Assembly: GCF_001424945.1 (NCBI RefSeq) | Contig: NZ_LMCW01000045.1 | Coordinates: 171,968-235,967 of the forward strand | Source: Rhizobium sp. Root1203 | Lineage (GTDB): Bacteria; Pseudomonadota; Alphaproteobacteria; Rhizobiales; Rhizobiaceae | Direction: 5' to 3' | DNA: 64,000 nt | The notes under the pieces: model-generated | Told to the model about the DNA's origin: nothing | Databases searched by the model: none | Seen by the model: only the letters and a program-made list of their open reading frames with translations | Part shown: positions 44,407-53,703 of the stretch, one piece after another | How positions within the stretch are numbered: the first letter of the stretch is position 1 | Layout of the letters: the number at the start of each line of letters is the position of its first letter | Program-made: the position numbers and the translations under genes

Positions 44407-45743
44407 ACATGAAACCTGAACGCAGCATCACCCGCCCGCTTATTCTAGCGTTGACAACGGTTATGGTCCTCTTCTGGCTGCTGGCCATCGGAATGAGCGT
44501 CCGTGTGATGCAGCACGAATTCGACGAGATCTTCGACAGCGCCCAGCAGGAGACGACCGAACGTCTGCTCGCGCTGATCCTCGACGACATGGATCAGCGT
44601 ACGACCACGGACCCGCATGGAATAGCCATGCTGAGCACGGCCGCAAGCCGTGAGTACCTGACCTATCAGGTGCGGGACGCAAACGGAAAGGTCGTCCTTC
44701 GCTCCAACGACGCACCGGCCGAACCGTTCCAGGCGCCTCTCGTCGCGGGCTTCCATGATACGGACACGGCGCGCATCTACACCGAAAAAACCACCGACGG
44801 TGCGCTTTTCATTCAGGTCGCCGATCGCTTCAAGAACCGCCACGAAGCCGTTCGCGAAAGCGCTGTCACCTTACTGATACCACTGATCGCGCTCATTCCC
44901 GCGAGCATCTTCGCGATCTGGTTCATTGTCGGCCGCGCGCTGAAGCCACTGGATACGCTTCGCCAGGATATCGCCACCAAGGATGGCGGCAATCTGGCTG
45001 CGGTCGAAGGCGGCAGCCTGCCGAAAGAGCTGAAACCGATCGCCCGCTCCGTGAACCTCTTGCTCGGACGGCTGCGGCAGGCGTTGGAGGCCGAACGCGA
45101 ATTCACCGCCAACGGCGCCCATGAACTCCGGACGCCGATTGCCGGCGCACTGGCACAGACACAGCGCCTTGCAGACGAGCTTCCGCCGGGACCGGCGCGC
45201 GTTCGGGCGCACCAGGTCGAAATCTCGCTCATCAATCTCGGACGCCTCGCGGAGAAACTGCTGCAATTGTCGCGCGCCGAAGCCGGCATCGGTGGCAGCG
45301 CAATCGCCACCGATCTCCGCCCCGTGCTCGACATGATCGTGGCCGACTTCGAACGCGACAGTCGGTCGAGTGGCCGGCTGCTTTATTCGGCGGAGCCCGA
45401 CGCAACGCTGGTCCGCAACGCCGACATGGACGCCTTCGGCATCGTTATCCGCAACCTCGTTGAGAACGCGCTCATTCATGGTGACCCGGAAATGCCGGTG
45501 AGCGTCACGCTGCAGCCCAACGGGATCATCAGGGTCGTCAATGGCGGGCCTGTGGTGCAAGAGGCGGACATGGCAACGCTCAAGAAACGCTTTCGCCGCG
45601 GCAAGACAAACGCCGCCGGCTCTGGCCTCGGCCTGGCGATTGCCGATCGAATCGTCTCGCAGATGGGTGGCACGCTGGAGTTGCTGTCTCCCGCAGCCGG
45701 CGAGGTATCGGGATTCGAGGTGCGCATGACCCTGCCCGCGTGA
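44403..45743 (+). CDS. Sensor histidine kinase (TctE/QseC-like)
   Basis: 446 residues. Helix 1 at about 10-34, a periplasmic region of about 120 residues, helix 2 at about 154-178 (VTLLIPLIALIPASIFAIWF), HAMP-like linker, phospho-accepting H240 in NGAHELRTPIAGAL, then N-box NLVENALIHG near 350 and G-boxes GSGLGLAIADRIV near 405. Orthodox inner-membrane kinase partnered with the preceding regulator (ATGA overlap). Signal unknown. Confidence 0.93.
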   Translation: MNMKPERSITRPLILALTTVMVLFWLLAIGMSVRVMQHEFDEIFDSAQQETTERLLALILDDMDQRTTTDPHGIAMLSTAASREYLTYQVRDANGKVVLRSNDAPAEPFQAPLVAGFHDTDTARIYTEKTTDGALFIQVADRFKNRHEAVRESAVTLLIPLIALIPASIFAIWFIVGRALKPLDTLRQDIATKDGGNLAAVEGGSLPKELKPIARSVNLLLGRLRQALEAEREFTANGAHELRTPIAGALAQTQRLADELPPGPARVRAHQVEISLINLGRLAEKLLQLSRAEAGIGGSAIATDLRPVLDMIVADFERDSRSSGRLLYSAEPDATLVRNADMDAFGIVIRNLVENALIHGDPEMPVSVTLQPNGIIRVVNGGPVVQEADMATLKKRFRRGKTNAAGSGLGLAIADRIVSQMGGTLELLSPAAGEVSGFEVRMTLPA

Positions 45744-45818
45744 GCGTTGATTTTGGCTTGCAAATCGTCCGGAACGGTGCGAGCAGACGCAGAGCTTCTT
45801 CGAACAAGCAGAATCCGA

Positions 45819-46739
45819 ATGATCATCTCTTTCGACATCGGCGGCTCGGCCATCAAGGGTGGGATCGCCCGTTCCGAAGCCGACATCACGCCGCTCGGCC
45901 GATACCCCACGCCCACCGACGATTTTACCGCCTTCGTCGATACGCTGAGAACCATCATCGCCAAGGCCGGCGAACAGCCGGTGCGCCTTGCCTTTTCGAT
46001 CGCCGGCGTGGTCGATCCGGACACGCAGCAACTGACCTGCGCCAACATTCCCTGCATCCATGGACGAAATTTGGCTGCAGATATCGAGGCCGAGCTTGGC
46101 GTGCCGGTGCTGGTCGCCAATGATGCGGATTGCTTCGCCATGGCGGAAGCAGGCCTCGGAGCCGGCCGTGGACATCGCATCGTTCTCGGCGCGATCCTGG
46201 GCACCGGCGTCGGCGGCGGCGTAATCGTCAACGGGCGCCTGATCAACGAGGCCGGCGGCTTTGCCGGCGAATGGGGCCACGGCCCGATCGTTGCCTTGCG
46301 AGCCGGCAACCCGCCGGTAGAGATTCCCCACTACGCCTGCGGTTGCGGCCAGAAAGGCTGTGTCGACACCGTCGGCGGCGCCCGTGGTCTGGAACGCCTG
46401 CACAAGACCCTCCATGACCTCGACCTCTCGAGCCAGGAGATCATCGACGACTGGCTAAGGGGTGAGGAAAAGGCGACACGGACGATCGACGTCTTTATCG
46501 ATCTCGTGGCCTCGCCTCTGGCACTGACCATCAACATCACCGGTGCGACCATCGTCCCTGTCGGTGGCGGACTTTCCAACGTGGAACCATTGCTGGCGGA
46601 ACTCGACAAGGCTGTGCGGCAGCGCATCCTGCGCAAGTTCGATCGTCCGCTCGTCGTGCCCAGCCAATGCCGGGTCGAGCCCGGCCTGATCGGCGCGGCC
46701 TTGCTGGGACTGAAGGCAGAAGCCGAACCCGCAGCATGA
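45819..46739 (+). CDS. ROK-family sugar kinase
   Basis: 306 residues from the ATG at 45819. ATP-binding SFDIGGSAIKGGIARSE, sugar-binding VANDADCFAMAEAGLGAGRG near 105, catalytic GEWGHG, and the zinc motif H-YACGCGQKGCVDT (H and three Cys) near 170. Similar in pattern to N-acetylmannosamine kinase and fructokinase members. It lies 75 bases after the two-component genes and may be co-transcribed with them. Substrate not determined. Confidence 0.88.
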   Translation: MIISFDIGGSAIKGGIARSEADITPLGRYPTPTDDFTAFVDTLRTIIAKAGEQPVRLAFSIAGVVDPDTQQLTCANIPCIHGRNLAADIEAELGVPVLVANDADCFAMAEAGLGAGRGHRIVLGAILGTGVGGGVIVNGRLINEAGGFAGEWGHGPIVALRAGNPPVEIPHYACGCGQKGCVDTVGGARGLERLHKTLHDLDLSSQEIIDDWLRGEEKATRTIDVFIDLVASPLALTINITGATIVPVGGGLSNVEPLLAELDKAVRQRILRKFDRPLVVPSQCRVEPGLIGAALLGLKAEAEPAA

Positions 46740-46780
46740 AACCGTCTCTCGGGTAGATACACTTTGTAGGACGACTTGTG

Positions 46781-46895
46781 GCACCTCTCACCCTACCCTC
46801 TCCCCGAGGGGAGAGGGGACGCTGGGATCGCCACCGCGAGCCCTATCTCCCCTCGGGGAGACGGTGGCGGCAGCCGGTTGAGGGGCTGCTCGCCA
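46781..46895. repeat. RIME-like palindromic element
   Basis: CCCTCTCCCCGAGGGGAGAGGG (46796-46817, split hairpin of 10-bp arms) and ATCTCCCC-TCG-GGGAGAC near 46845-46861 are joined by about 30 bases and end in GGTTGAGGGGC. It fills most of the 224-base gap between the ROK kinase and the convergent RND pump gene, where no gene is seen. It matches the modules near 12417 and 15757. Confidence 0.7.
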
Positions 46896-46963
46896 AAACG
46901 CTGACTGCTTCGACGCACCTTCATATCGCTGCGACAGCTTCCCGGCTTCCTGAATGAAAAACG

Positions 46964-49900
46964 CTACTCCGCAGCCATCACGGGCGGCTGTCGGCGATCG
47001 ATCTCTTCGTCGTTGCTGTTGGAGGGGAGGCTCGTGTCGTCTTCCTCCTCCTTCGGCTCCTTGCCGAAGAACAGCGCGTAGGCGGCCGGCAGCACAAGGA
47101 TGGTCAGCACTGTCGCGACCAGGATGCCGCCCATCATGGCGTAGGCGAGCGGCCCCCAGAAAACGCCGCGCGAGATCGGGATCAGCGCCAGGACAGCCGT
47201 CAAGGCCGTCAGCATGATCGGCCGGAAACGCCGCACGGCTGCCCCCACGATCGCCTCCTGGCGATGCATCCCCGCCTTGATGTCCTGATCGATCTGGTCG
47301 ACGAGGATGATCGAGTTGCGGATGATGATGCCGAGCAATGCGATGACGCCAAGGATGGCCACAAAGCCGAACGGCGCGCCGCTGATCAAAAGCGCCGCGG
47401 CGGCGCCGATGATGCCCAGCGGTCCCGTGGCCAGAACCAGCATCGCCTTGCCGAAGTGCTGCAGCTGCACCATCAGGAGCAGGACGATCACGAGGAGCAT
47501 GATCGGCGCCTTGGCGGCGATCGAGGCCTGGCTTTCGGCTGCGTCTTCTGCACCGCCCTGGATCTCGATGTTATAGCCGGCCGGCAGGCTGTCGCGCAGC
47601 GGCTTCATGTCGGCATACATCTTCATCGCCACGTCGTTCGGCTGCACTTCATCCGGCAGCGTCGCGCGCACCGTTATCGTCGGCAGGCGGTCGCGCCGCC
47701 ACTCGATACCCTGCTCCAGCACCGGCACGACCTTGGCGATCTGCGAGACCGGCACGAAGCCGCCGAAGTCGGTGGGTACGTAGACCGAGTTTACGGCCGA
47801 CAGCAGGGAGCGGTTGCCGTCCGGCTCGCGGGCGACGATCGACACCGTCTCTTCGCCATCACGGAAGTCGTCGAGGGGTGCGCCGGACATTGCCGTCTGC
47901 AGCATCTGGCGGACTCGCTGCGAGGTCACGCCGAGCGCGCGGGCACGGTCCTGGTCGATCACCAGCTTCATCGCCGGGACCGGCTCGAGCCAGTCGTCGT
48001 GGATGGCGCCAAGCATCGGATTTGCGTGGAACTGCGCCTTCACCTGGTCGGCGATCTTGCGGACCTCCTGGCGGTCCGGTCCCATGACGCGCATCTGCAC
48101 CGGCCACCCGGTCGGCGGGCCGAGGAACAGCCGGTCGACCTTGCCGCGGATGTCGGGGAAATCTTCCGCCAGGATGGCGCGCAGCTTGACGATCAGCCGT
48201 TCGCGGGCCGGCTCATCGTTTGCCATGACGAGAAGCTGCGCGTAGTTCGGGTTGCGAAGCTGCTGGTCGAGCGGCAGGAAGAAGCGCGGTGCGCCTTCGC
48301 CGATATACGTGGCGATGAACTTCTTGTCCGTGTCATCCATGATCTTGGCTTCGAGGGCCTTGGCCTGCGTTTCGACCTCCGCGATGCTGGTGCCCTCGGG
48401 CAGCCAGAGATCGACCAGGATCTCGGGACGCGAGGATTGCGGGAAGAAGTTCTGCGGAATGAACTGGAACGCCCAGAGACTGGTGACGAAGGTCACCAAA
48501 GTCATCGCAACCACAATGATCCGATGGCGCACGGCCCAGCCGACTGTCGCCCGAAGCCGCCTGTAGAAGCGGGTATCGAAAGCGTCACGATGTTCGCCGG
48601 CATGATGGCGCTGCTTCAGGATCATGTAGCCGAGCCATGGCGTGAAATAGACCGCCACGAACCAGGAGACGACGAGCGCAATCCCGACGACGTAGAACAG
48701 CGTGCGTACATATTCGCCGGCAGTGGACGCTGCAAAGCCGACGGGGATAAACCCGGCCGTCGTGATCAGAGTGCCGGTGAGCATGGGAAAGGCGGTCGAG
48801 GAATAGGCGAAGCTCGCCGCCTCGATCTTCACAAGGCCTTCCTCGAGCTTTCGCTCCATCAATTCGACCACGATCATTGCATCGTCGACGAGTAGCCCGA
48901 GTGCGATGATCAACGCACCGAGCGAAATGCGCTGCAGATCGATCCCCAGCTCGTACATGATCGCAAACGTGGCGGCCAATACTAGCGGAATGGCGATTGC
49001 AATCACCAGACCCGAGCGCCAGCCGATCGAGAGGAAGGACACGATCAGCACGATCACCAGCGCTTCGCCGAGGGCATGCATGAATTCGCTGACCGCGTCG
49101 GTCACGACGTCGGGCTGGTTGGAAATCTGGTCGACGGCAACGCCATAGGGGAGCGCTTCCTCGAAACGCTGGTAGGTTGCCTCGACCTCCTTGCCGACAT
49201 CCGTGACCTTGAAGCCCTTGGCCATGACGACGCCGACCTGGACACTTTCGTGGCCGTTGAAGCGATACTTGCGCTGGTATGGATCCTCGAGGCCGGAATA
49301 GACGGTGGCGATATCGCCGAGCCGCGTAACCTGGTTGCCGGCCCGTAGGCGCAACTCTCGGATATCGTTCGCCCTGGTGACGTCGCCTTCGACCGAGATC
49401 CGCACCGAGCGCATGCCGGTCTCGACCGAGCCGGCGGAATCGACATTGTTCTGACCCTTGATGGCATTCTGCAGGTCGACGACGGTGAGCCCACGCTCCG
49501 CCAGCGCCTTCGAGGAAACGTCGACGTAGAGCTTCTCCGGCTGGTCGCCGAGAATGACGGCCTTTTCGACGCCCGGCGTCGTCAGGAGCATGTCACGTGC
49601 CTGAATGGCGAATTTCTTCAGTTCCGGATAACTGTAGCCGTCGCCGCTGATCGAATGCAGCGTAATGTAGGTATCGCCGAATTCATCGTTGAAGTAGGGG
49701 CCGAGCAAACCTTGCGGCAGCTCGTTGGATATGTCGCCGACCTTCTTGCGCACCTGATAGAAGGCATCCGCAACGTCGGCCGAATTCGTATCGCCTTTCA
49801 CCTGCAGCGTGATGATGGCACTCCCGGCCCGCGTGTAGGATTTGACCCAATCGATATGAGGCGTTTCCTGCAGCTTGCGTTCGATCTTGTTGACGACCTG

Positions 49901-50110
49901 GTCTTCCATCTCCTGTATGGAAGAGCCCGGCCAGATGGCCTGCACGACCATGACGCGGAAGGTGAAATCGGGGTCTTCCTTCTGGCCCATCCGCATCAGC
50001 CCGAGCACGCCGGTGATCAGGATCAGGCCGAACAGGAAGCGCGCGATGCTTGGATGGCCAATGGCCCAGCGCGACAGGTTGAAGGGTCGCTTTTCGGTGG
50101 AATTGTCCAT
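46964..50110 (-). CDS. RND efflux transporter, inner-membrane pump
   Basis: 1048 residues, full length for the HAE family. Helix 1 near 20-40 (FLFGLILITGVLGLM), a large periplasmic loop, helices 2-6 near 335-500 (LIIALGLLVDDAMIVVE carries the proton-relay Asp pair), second periplasmic loop and helices 8-12 near 860-1020. The C-terminus is acidic (EPKEEEDDTSLPSN). The pattern (WPGSSIQEMEDQVVNKIE, LDQQLRNPNYAQLLV) fits the MexK/YegN-divergent AcrB/CzcA intermediate clade seen with a lipoprotein adaptor. It exports drugs or metabolites by proton antiport. Confidence 0.92.
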   Translation of the reverse strand: MDNSTEKRPFNLSRWAIGHPSIARFLFGLILITGVLGLMRMGQKEDPDFTFRVMVVQAIWPGSSIQEMEDQVVNKIERKLQETPHIDWVKSYTRAGSAIITLQVKGDTNSADVADAFYQVRKKVGDISNELPQGLLGPYFNDEFGDTYITLHSISGDGYSYPELKKFAIQARDMLLTTPGVEKAVILGDQPEKLYVDVSSKALAERGLTVVDLQNAIKGQNNVDSAGSVETGMRSVRISVEGDVTRANDIRELRLRAGNQVTRLGDIATVYSGLEDPYQRKYRFNGHESVQVGVVMAKGFKVTDVGKEVEATYQRFEEALPYGVAVDQISNQPDVVTDAVSEFMHALGEALVIVLIVSFLSIGWRSGLVIAIAIPLVLAATFAIMYELGIDLQRISLGALIIALGLLVDDAMIVVELMERKLEEGLVKIEAASFAYSSTAFPMLTGTLITTAGFIPVGFAASTAGEYVRTLFYVVGIALVVSWFVAVYFTPWLGYMILKQRHHAGEHRDAFDTRFYRRLRATVGWAVRHRIIVVAMTLVTFVTSLWAFQFIPQNFFPQSSRPEILVDLWLPEGTSIAEVETQAKALEAKIMDDTDKKFIATYIGEGAPRFFLPLDQQLRNPNYAQLLVMANDEPARERLIVKLRAILAEDFPDIRGKVDRLFLGPPTGWPVQMRVMGPDRQEVRKIADQVKAQFHANPMLGAIHDDWLEPVPAMKLVIDQDRARALGVTSQRVRQMLQTAMSGAPLDDFRDGEETVSIVAREPDGNRSLLSAVNSVYVPTDFGGFVPVSQIAKVVPVLEQGIEWRRDRLPTITVRATLPDEVQPNDVAMKMYADMKPLRDSLPAGYNIEIQGGAEDAAESQASIAAKAPIMLLVIVLLLMVQLQHFGKAMLVLATGPLGIIGAAAALLISGAPFGFVAILGVIALLGIIIRNSIILVDQIDQDIKAGMHRQEAIVGAAVRRFRPIMLTALTAVLALIPISRGVFWGPLAYAMMGGILVATVLTILVLPAAYALFFGKEPKEEEDDTSLPSNSNDEEIDRRQPPVMAAE

Positions 50111-50136
50111 GGTCCCGTTCCCACTCCTGATCGCGG

Positions 50137-51273
50137 TTAGCGAACGACGCCGCTGGTTTCGACAGACGCCGACTGCTGGCCCGGCAGCTTGACCTTGAGA
50201 TTTTCGGTCATGAACTGCGTGCCGGCGGCGACAACGAGGTCCCCGCTCTTGAGGCCGTCGGAGACGTGGACACCATCGCCCGTGAAGTCTTCGACTGTGA
50301 CGTCACGCGCATGCACTGTCGCCGCATCTCGATCGACGACCCACACGATCGTCTTGCCATCCGTCTCGGCAAGCGCCGCGAGCGGAACGGCGACATAGGC
50401 GCTGGCATTGCCGACATTGGCTTCGATCGTCGCCGTCATGCCGAGCAGAACCCGGTCATCGTTCGGAAGGCTGACGCGCACTGCAAACGTCCGCGACTGC
50501 GCATCTGCGCTGCCAGAAACCTCCCGCACCTTGCCGTCGAGTACGAGCTTGTTGTCGGACCAGAAGCCGGCCTTGACCGTCTTGCCCGGCTTGAATTCGG
50601 CAATGTCGTTTTCCGGGACAGCGATCTGCACTTCCTTCTCGCCGTCCAGCGCGACGGTGGCCACAGGCGCACCCGACGCGACGACCGTACCGGCATCGGC
50701 GCTGATTGCAGTAACGATGCCGGTATGATCGGACTTGAGCTCTGCGTAGTTCACCTGGTTCCTGGCCTGGTCGAGCGAGGATGCCGCCGCGTCGCGCGTT
50801 GAAACGGCCTGATCGTAGCCCAACGATGCCTGTTCCATCTGCGATCGTGCGGTGACGCTCTTGTCGTAGAGCTGCTGGGCACGCTTGTTTGCGAGATCCG
50901 CGGTAGCGACGCCCTTCTCGGCGGCGGTAAGATTGGCCGCGGCTGTCTTGGCGGCCAGTTGGTAGTCGGTCGGATCGATGCGGGCGATCACGTCGCCCGG
51001 CTTGACGCGATCGCCGATATTGACGAGCCGCTCGGTGATCTTGCCGGCGACCCGGAAACCGAGATTCATCTCGACACGCGCCTTGACGGCCCCCGAATAA
51101 TTGAGCGCACGGGTGTCGTCAGCCTTGGCGATCTCCACCACCTTCACCGGCCGCAGGATCTCCTTCGTCTCGGCTTTTTTCTCGTCGCTGCAGCTCGATA
51201 CGGCAAGCGCTGCGGCGCCGAGAAGCGCAAGACTGGCAATGGACGGCAACTTGACTGTCTTCAGCGAAATCAT
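50137..51273 (-). CDS. RND efflux periplasmic adaptor (lipoprotein)
   Basis: 378 residues. Lipoprotein signal with lipobox AVSSC (cysteine near residue 28). Then barrel-sandwich halves (GFRVAGKITERLVNIGDRVKPGDVIARIDP near 70-100), coiled-coil hairpin (about 105-180), second half LKSDHTGIVTAISADAGTVV near 185, beta-barrel and a membrane-proximal domain. HlyD_D23/AcrA-type fusion protein for the RND pump 26 bases downstream. Confidence 0.92.
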   Translation of the reverse strand: MISLKTVKLPSIASLALLGAAALAVSSCSDEKKAETKEILRPVKVVEIAKADDTRALNYSGAVKARVEMNLGFRVAGKITERLVNIGDRVKPGDVIARIDPTDYQLAAKTAAANLTAAEKGVATADLANKRAQQLYDKSVTARSQMEQASLGYDQAVSTRDAAASSLDQARNQVNYAELKSDHTGIVTAISADAGTVVASGAPVATVALDGEKEVQIAVPENDIAEFKPGKTVKAGFWSDNKLVLDGKVREVSGSADAQSRTFAVRVSLPNDDRVLLGMTATIEANVGNASAYVAVPLAALAETDGKTIVWVVDRDAATVHARDVTVEDFTGDGVHVSDGLKSGDLVVAAGTQFMTENLKVKLPGQQSASVETSGVVR

Positions 51274-51330
51274 CTTTCGCGCTCCTGAAATCGTTTTAAT
51301 GTTGAGAGGCGCGACGGCTTTGTCGTCGCG

Positions 51331-51939
51331 CTATTTCTTCAGTGCCCTGATCGCGAAGTCGACAAGTTCGTCCACCGTCGCGCGGTTGGTCTTGGCAAGG
51401 CATTGGGCCACCATTTGCGGGTGGCAGAGGTTTATGGTCGCGGCGCCGAAGCATCGCGACGCCACGTCCGCGTCCTGATCGAGAAACTCGCCATCGGCGA
51501 TCCCTTCGCGGATCACATCGGCGATCAACGCGTGGATGCTGTCGACATGCTTTTCGATCACATGCCAATCCCGCTCGATGGCAACGATGACCATCTCATG
51601 TACCTTTTCCTGGTCGAGCATGGTGTCGAGCGTCATCTGGTACTGCCCCCGTACGAAACGGCCCAGACGCTCGGAGGCACTGACAGGGAGGTGGCAGATG
51701 TCATAGGCCTGCTGATAGCTCGCAGCGAGCATCCGGCCACAGATCGCCTGGTGGATATCCACCTTGGAGGCAAAGAACCGATAGACGTTGGCCGGCGACA
51801 TGCCGAGATCGCGGGCGATGTCTGCAACGGTGGTCTTCGAATAGCCATAGTGGCGGAAAAGCCGTTCCGCAGCGTCGAGAATGCGTGTCACATTCTCTTG
51901 CCGCGTTGTTTCCAGGAGATTTTCCGCGATGTCGTTCAT
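51331..51939 (-). CDS. TetR-family repressor of the RND pump operon
   Basis: 202 residues. HTH about 18-62 (RILDAAERLFRHYGYSKTTV, DIARDLGMSPANVYRFFASK), with a C-terminal domain of the TetR_C type. It is the first gene of the operon TetR-adaptor-pump, with 57 bases to the adaptor gene. A 13-bp inverted repeat lies just upstream, so it should control its own operon and respond to pump substrates. Confidence 0.92.
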   Translation of the reverse strand: MNDIAENLLETTRQENVTRILDAAERLFRHYGYSKTTVADIARDLGMSPANVYRFFASKVDIHQAICGRMLAASYQQAYDICHLPVSASERLGRFVRGQYQMTLDTMLDQEKVHEMVIVAIERDWHVIEKHVDSIHALIADVIREGIADGEFLDQDADVASRCFGAATINLCHPQMVAQCLAKTNRATVDELVDFAIRALKK

Positions 51940-51957
51940 GGATTTCGTACACCTGAC

Positions 51958-51993
51958 TTACGACTGACGATTTTTGAATTTCGTCAGTCGTAA
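51958..51993. promoter_or_regulatory. Operator of the TetR-RND operon
   Basis: Perfect 13-bp arms TTACGACTGACGA / TCGTCAGTCGTAA with a 10-base A/T-rich spacer, starting 18 bases upstream of the TetR ATG. A half-site TAAGTCA at 52008-52014 mirrors TGACTTA at 51954-51960, extending the symmetry. Confidence 0.8.
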
Positions 51994-52039
51994 AACATCA
52001 AGCGTCATAAGTCAATCGGCAGCGCTGCGACAAGAGCGC

Positions 52040-52528
52040 TCAATAGCGGACTGCCGTCGGCCTGAAACGCCGAAGGCTGAGGTATCCGATCGCGAGGAAG
52101 GCGACGACGACGATGGCTTGGACGATGCCGACGATCGGCTCGCCGCCCGTCGGTGCCAGTGCGTTGAGCGTTGGGACTTTCTGGAACGACTGAACGACGA
52201 GCACGAGACAGTTGAAATAGAAGAGGGCCAGCGCCCCGACGACGAAGACCGGTCGCCATATGCCGGCCAGCGCAAACCGGTAACGGGCAAGCGCCGTCGG
52301 CACGAAGATCAGCACGCAGACGATACCGACTCCGATCCCCGGCGTGAACCCGTTGTAGGGAAAGACGAAACCCGTAAGCACGGTGACCGCGGTGGTCAGC
52401 ATGAACAGAAGTGTCCACCGGTCGTAGCGCTTTCCGGTGACCAGGCCGTAGGCGAGCGCGACGCCCGCTACGATGGCAATCAGACTGACGATGACATGAA
52501 ATAAGGTAAGAGCTGTTATCCCCGACAT
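52040..52528 (-). CDS. Uncharacterised four- to five-helix membrane protein
   Basis: 162 residues. Helices near 5-27 (LTLFHVIVSLIAIVAGVALAY), 40-56, 65-83, 93-113 and 137-155; the C-terminal tail is basic (LRRFRPTAVRY). GGGAGTTAAACC gives a good ribosome binding site. No domain name can be assigned from memory. It sits upstream of the TetR-RND operon on the same strand, 100 bases apart, and the operator of that operon lies between them. It is preceded by a 196-base gap in which nothing is recognisable. Confidence 0.75.
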   Translation of the reverse strand: MSGITALTLFHVIVSLIAIVAGVALAYGLVTGKRYDRWTLLFMLTTAVTVLTGFVFPYNGFTPGIGVGIVCVLIFVPTALARYRFALAGIWRPVFVVGALALFYFNCLVLVVQSFQKVPTLNALAPTGGEPIVGIVQAIVVVAFLAIGYLSLRRFRPTAVRY

Positions 52529-52724
52529 GGTTTAACTCCCTCGATGAAGGCGGGTCAAAAGAACAGGCAATGAAAATACGGGATGGGAACAGGACCAAAT
52601 ACAGACCTGCAATGCGGATGCTGCAGTGCAATCCTCTCAAAGGAAAGAGAAATCTGAAATACCGGCAAAATGAAGCGCCGCAGCCCAGCGGACCGCGGCG
52701 CGCGATTGGGTCATTGACCGTCGA

Positions 52725-53156
52725 TCAGGCGAGCTTGACGTCGAGCGTGACAGGAACAGCCGAAAGCGCCTTGGAAACCGGGCAGCCGGCCTTGGCCTTG
52801 TTGGCGAGTTCGGTAAAATTCCTCTCGTCGGTGCCGGGAACGCTGGCAGTCAGCGAAAGATGGATCGCCGTGATGGCGAAGCCCGCCTCGACGCTCTCCA
52901 GCGTAACCTTCGCCGTCGTCTCCATGTTTGTGGCCTTCAGCCCTGCTTCCTCAAGGACCAGGGACAGCGCCATCGTGAAGCAGCCGGCATGCGCCGCTCC
53001 GATCAGTTCTTCCGGATTGGTGCCGGGGATACCCTCGAAGCGGCTGGCAAAACCATAGGGATATGATTTGAGCGCACCGCTCTGTGTCGAGATCTGCCCC
53101 TTGCCATCCTTGAGACCGCCTGACCACTGCGCCGAACCAGTACGATTGATCTGCAT
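52725..53156 (-). CDS. osmC: OsmC-family peroxiredoxin-like protein
   Basis: 143 residues from the ATG at 53156, directly behind AGGAGGACGGA. The two active cysteines are in AAHAGCFTMALS near residue 57 and AKAGCPVSKAL near 122, with the conserved RFEGIPGTNPEELIGA stretch. OsmC proteins reduce organic hydroperoxides and are osmotically or stress induced. Monocistronic; the upstream region is shared with the decayed GntR gene. Confidence 0.92.
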   Translation of the reverse strand: MQINRTGSAQWSGGLKDGKGQISTQSGALKSYPYGFASRFEGIPGTNPEELIGAAHAGCFTMALSLVLEEAGLKATNMETTAKVTLESVEAGFAITAIHLSLTASVPGTDERNFTELANKAKAGCPVSKALSAVPVTLDVKLA

Positions 53157-53315
53157 TCCGTCCTCCTGTTGGATCGAGTTTTCCATGAACGCCGTGTGCA
53201 CGACGCGCCGCTCGTCAAGAGGCGCAACGTGCCCCTCCGTCGCTGGATATAATCCTCTAACGGCGGAAGGCGACAATCTTGCAAAATCTCTTCGACCAAA
53301 TCCGCATCCCGCTCG

Positions 53316-53352
53316 AATCATCATACTATGGGATTGCAATTGTATGATGATT
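53316..53352. promoter_or_regulatory. Operator-like inverted repeat before the GntR remnant
   Basis: Perfect 11-bp arms AATCATCATAC / GTATGATGATT with a 15-base spacer, 43 bases before the GntR-remnant start. The ATGATAC-type core resembles sites of FadR/GntR regulators. The symmetry is intact although the adjacent regulator gene is not. Confidence 0.65.
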
Positions 53353-53394
53353 AAAGTATTGAACCGCCGCCGAAGAAACCGCGGGGAGCACGAT

Positions 53395-53703
53395 ATGGAC
53401 GAATCGACGCCAATCGCCGAACGCCGCCCCCGCGTGCGCCGCTGCGTCGCGGCCGCCATTGGCAGGGATATCAGCTCTGAAGGCTATCCGGCCGGGTCGG
53501 CCCTCGCCGGCGAAAACGATCCCGGCGTCATTCGCGAGTCGTCTAAGGCGCTGGAATCGATGAGATTGGTCCGCGGCAGGCCTGCTGTACGCCTTCTCGA
53601 CGCCGCGCCCAACCTGACGGCCGCCGGAAAGCCGGCCCGGACAACCGAACAACACGGGCAAATGCGGCGGAGCCGCGGATACGCAAACGAGGAACACCCA
53701 TGA
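53395..53703 (+). pseudogene. GntR (FadR-type) regulator remnant
   Basis: 102 codons with a good start (GGGGAGCACGAT-ATG). The stretch PRVRRCVAAAIGRDISS-YPAGSAL-END...VIRESSKALESMRLVRGRP is recognisable as a GntR winged HTH, but about nine residues containing the recognition turn (usually like AEFGVSRT) are missing. After GRPAVRLLDAAP the similarity stops. The FCD effector domain (about 130 residues) is absent. The end overlaps the dgoD start (ATGA). It cannot be a working regulator as read. Confidence 0.75.

Noticed and set aside
44871..46415. A 514-codon open frame on the minus strand
   Set aside because: Antisense to the histidine kinase and ROK genes; no start context or motif.
46796..46861. 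Paired hairpins considered as a CRISPR-like or attenuator array
   Set aside because: There are only two non-identical hairpins and no regular spacers; the same modules recur elsewhere as dispersed repeats.
47264..48895. A 543-codon open frame on the plus strand
   Set aside because: Antisense to the RND pump gene, with His/Asp/Arg-rich nonsense composition.
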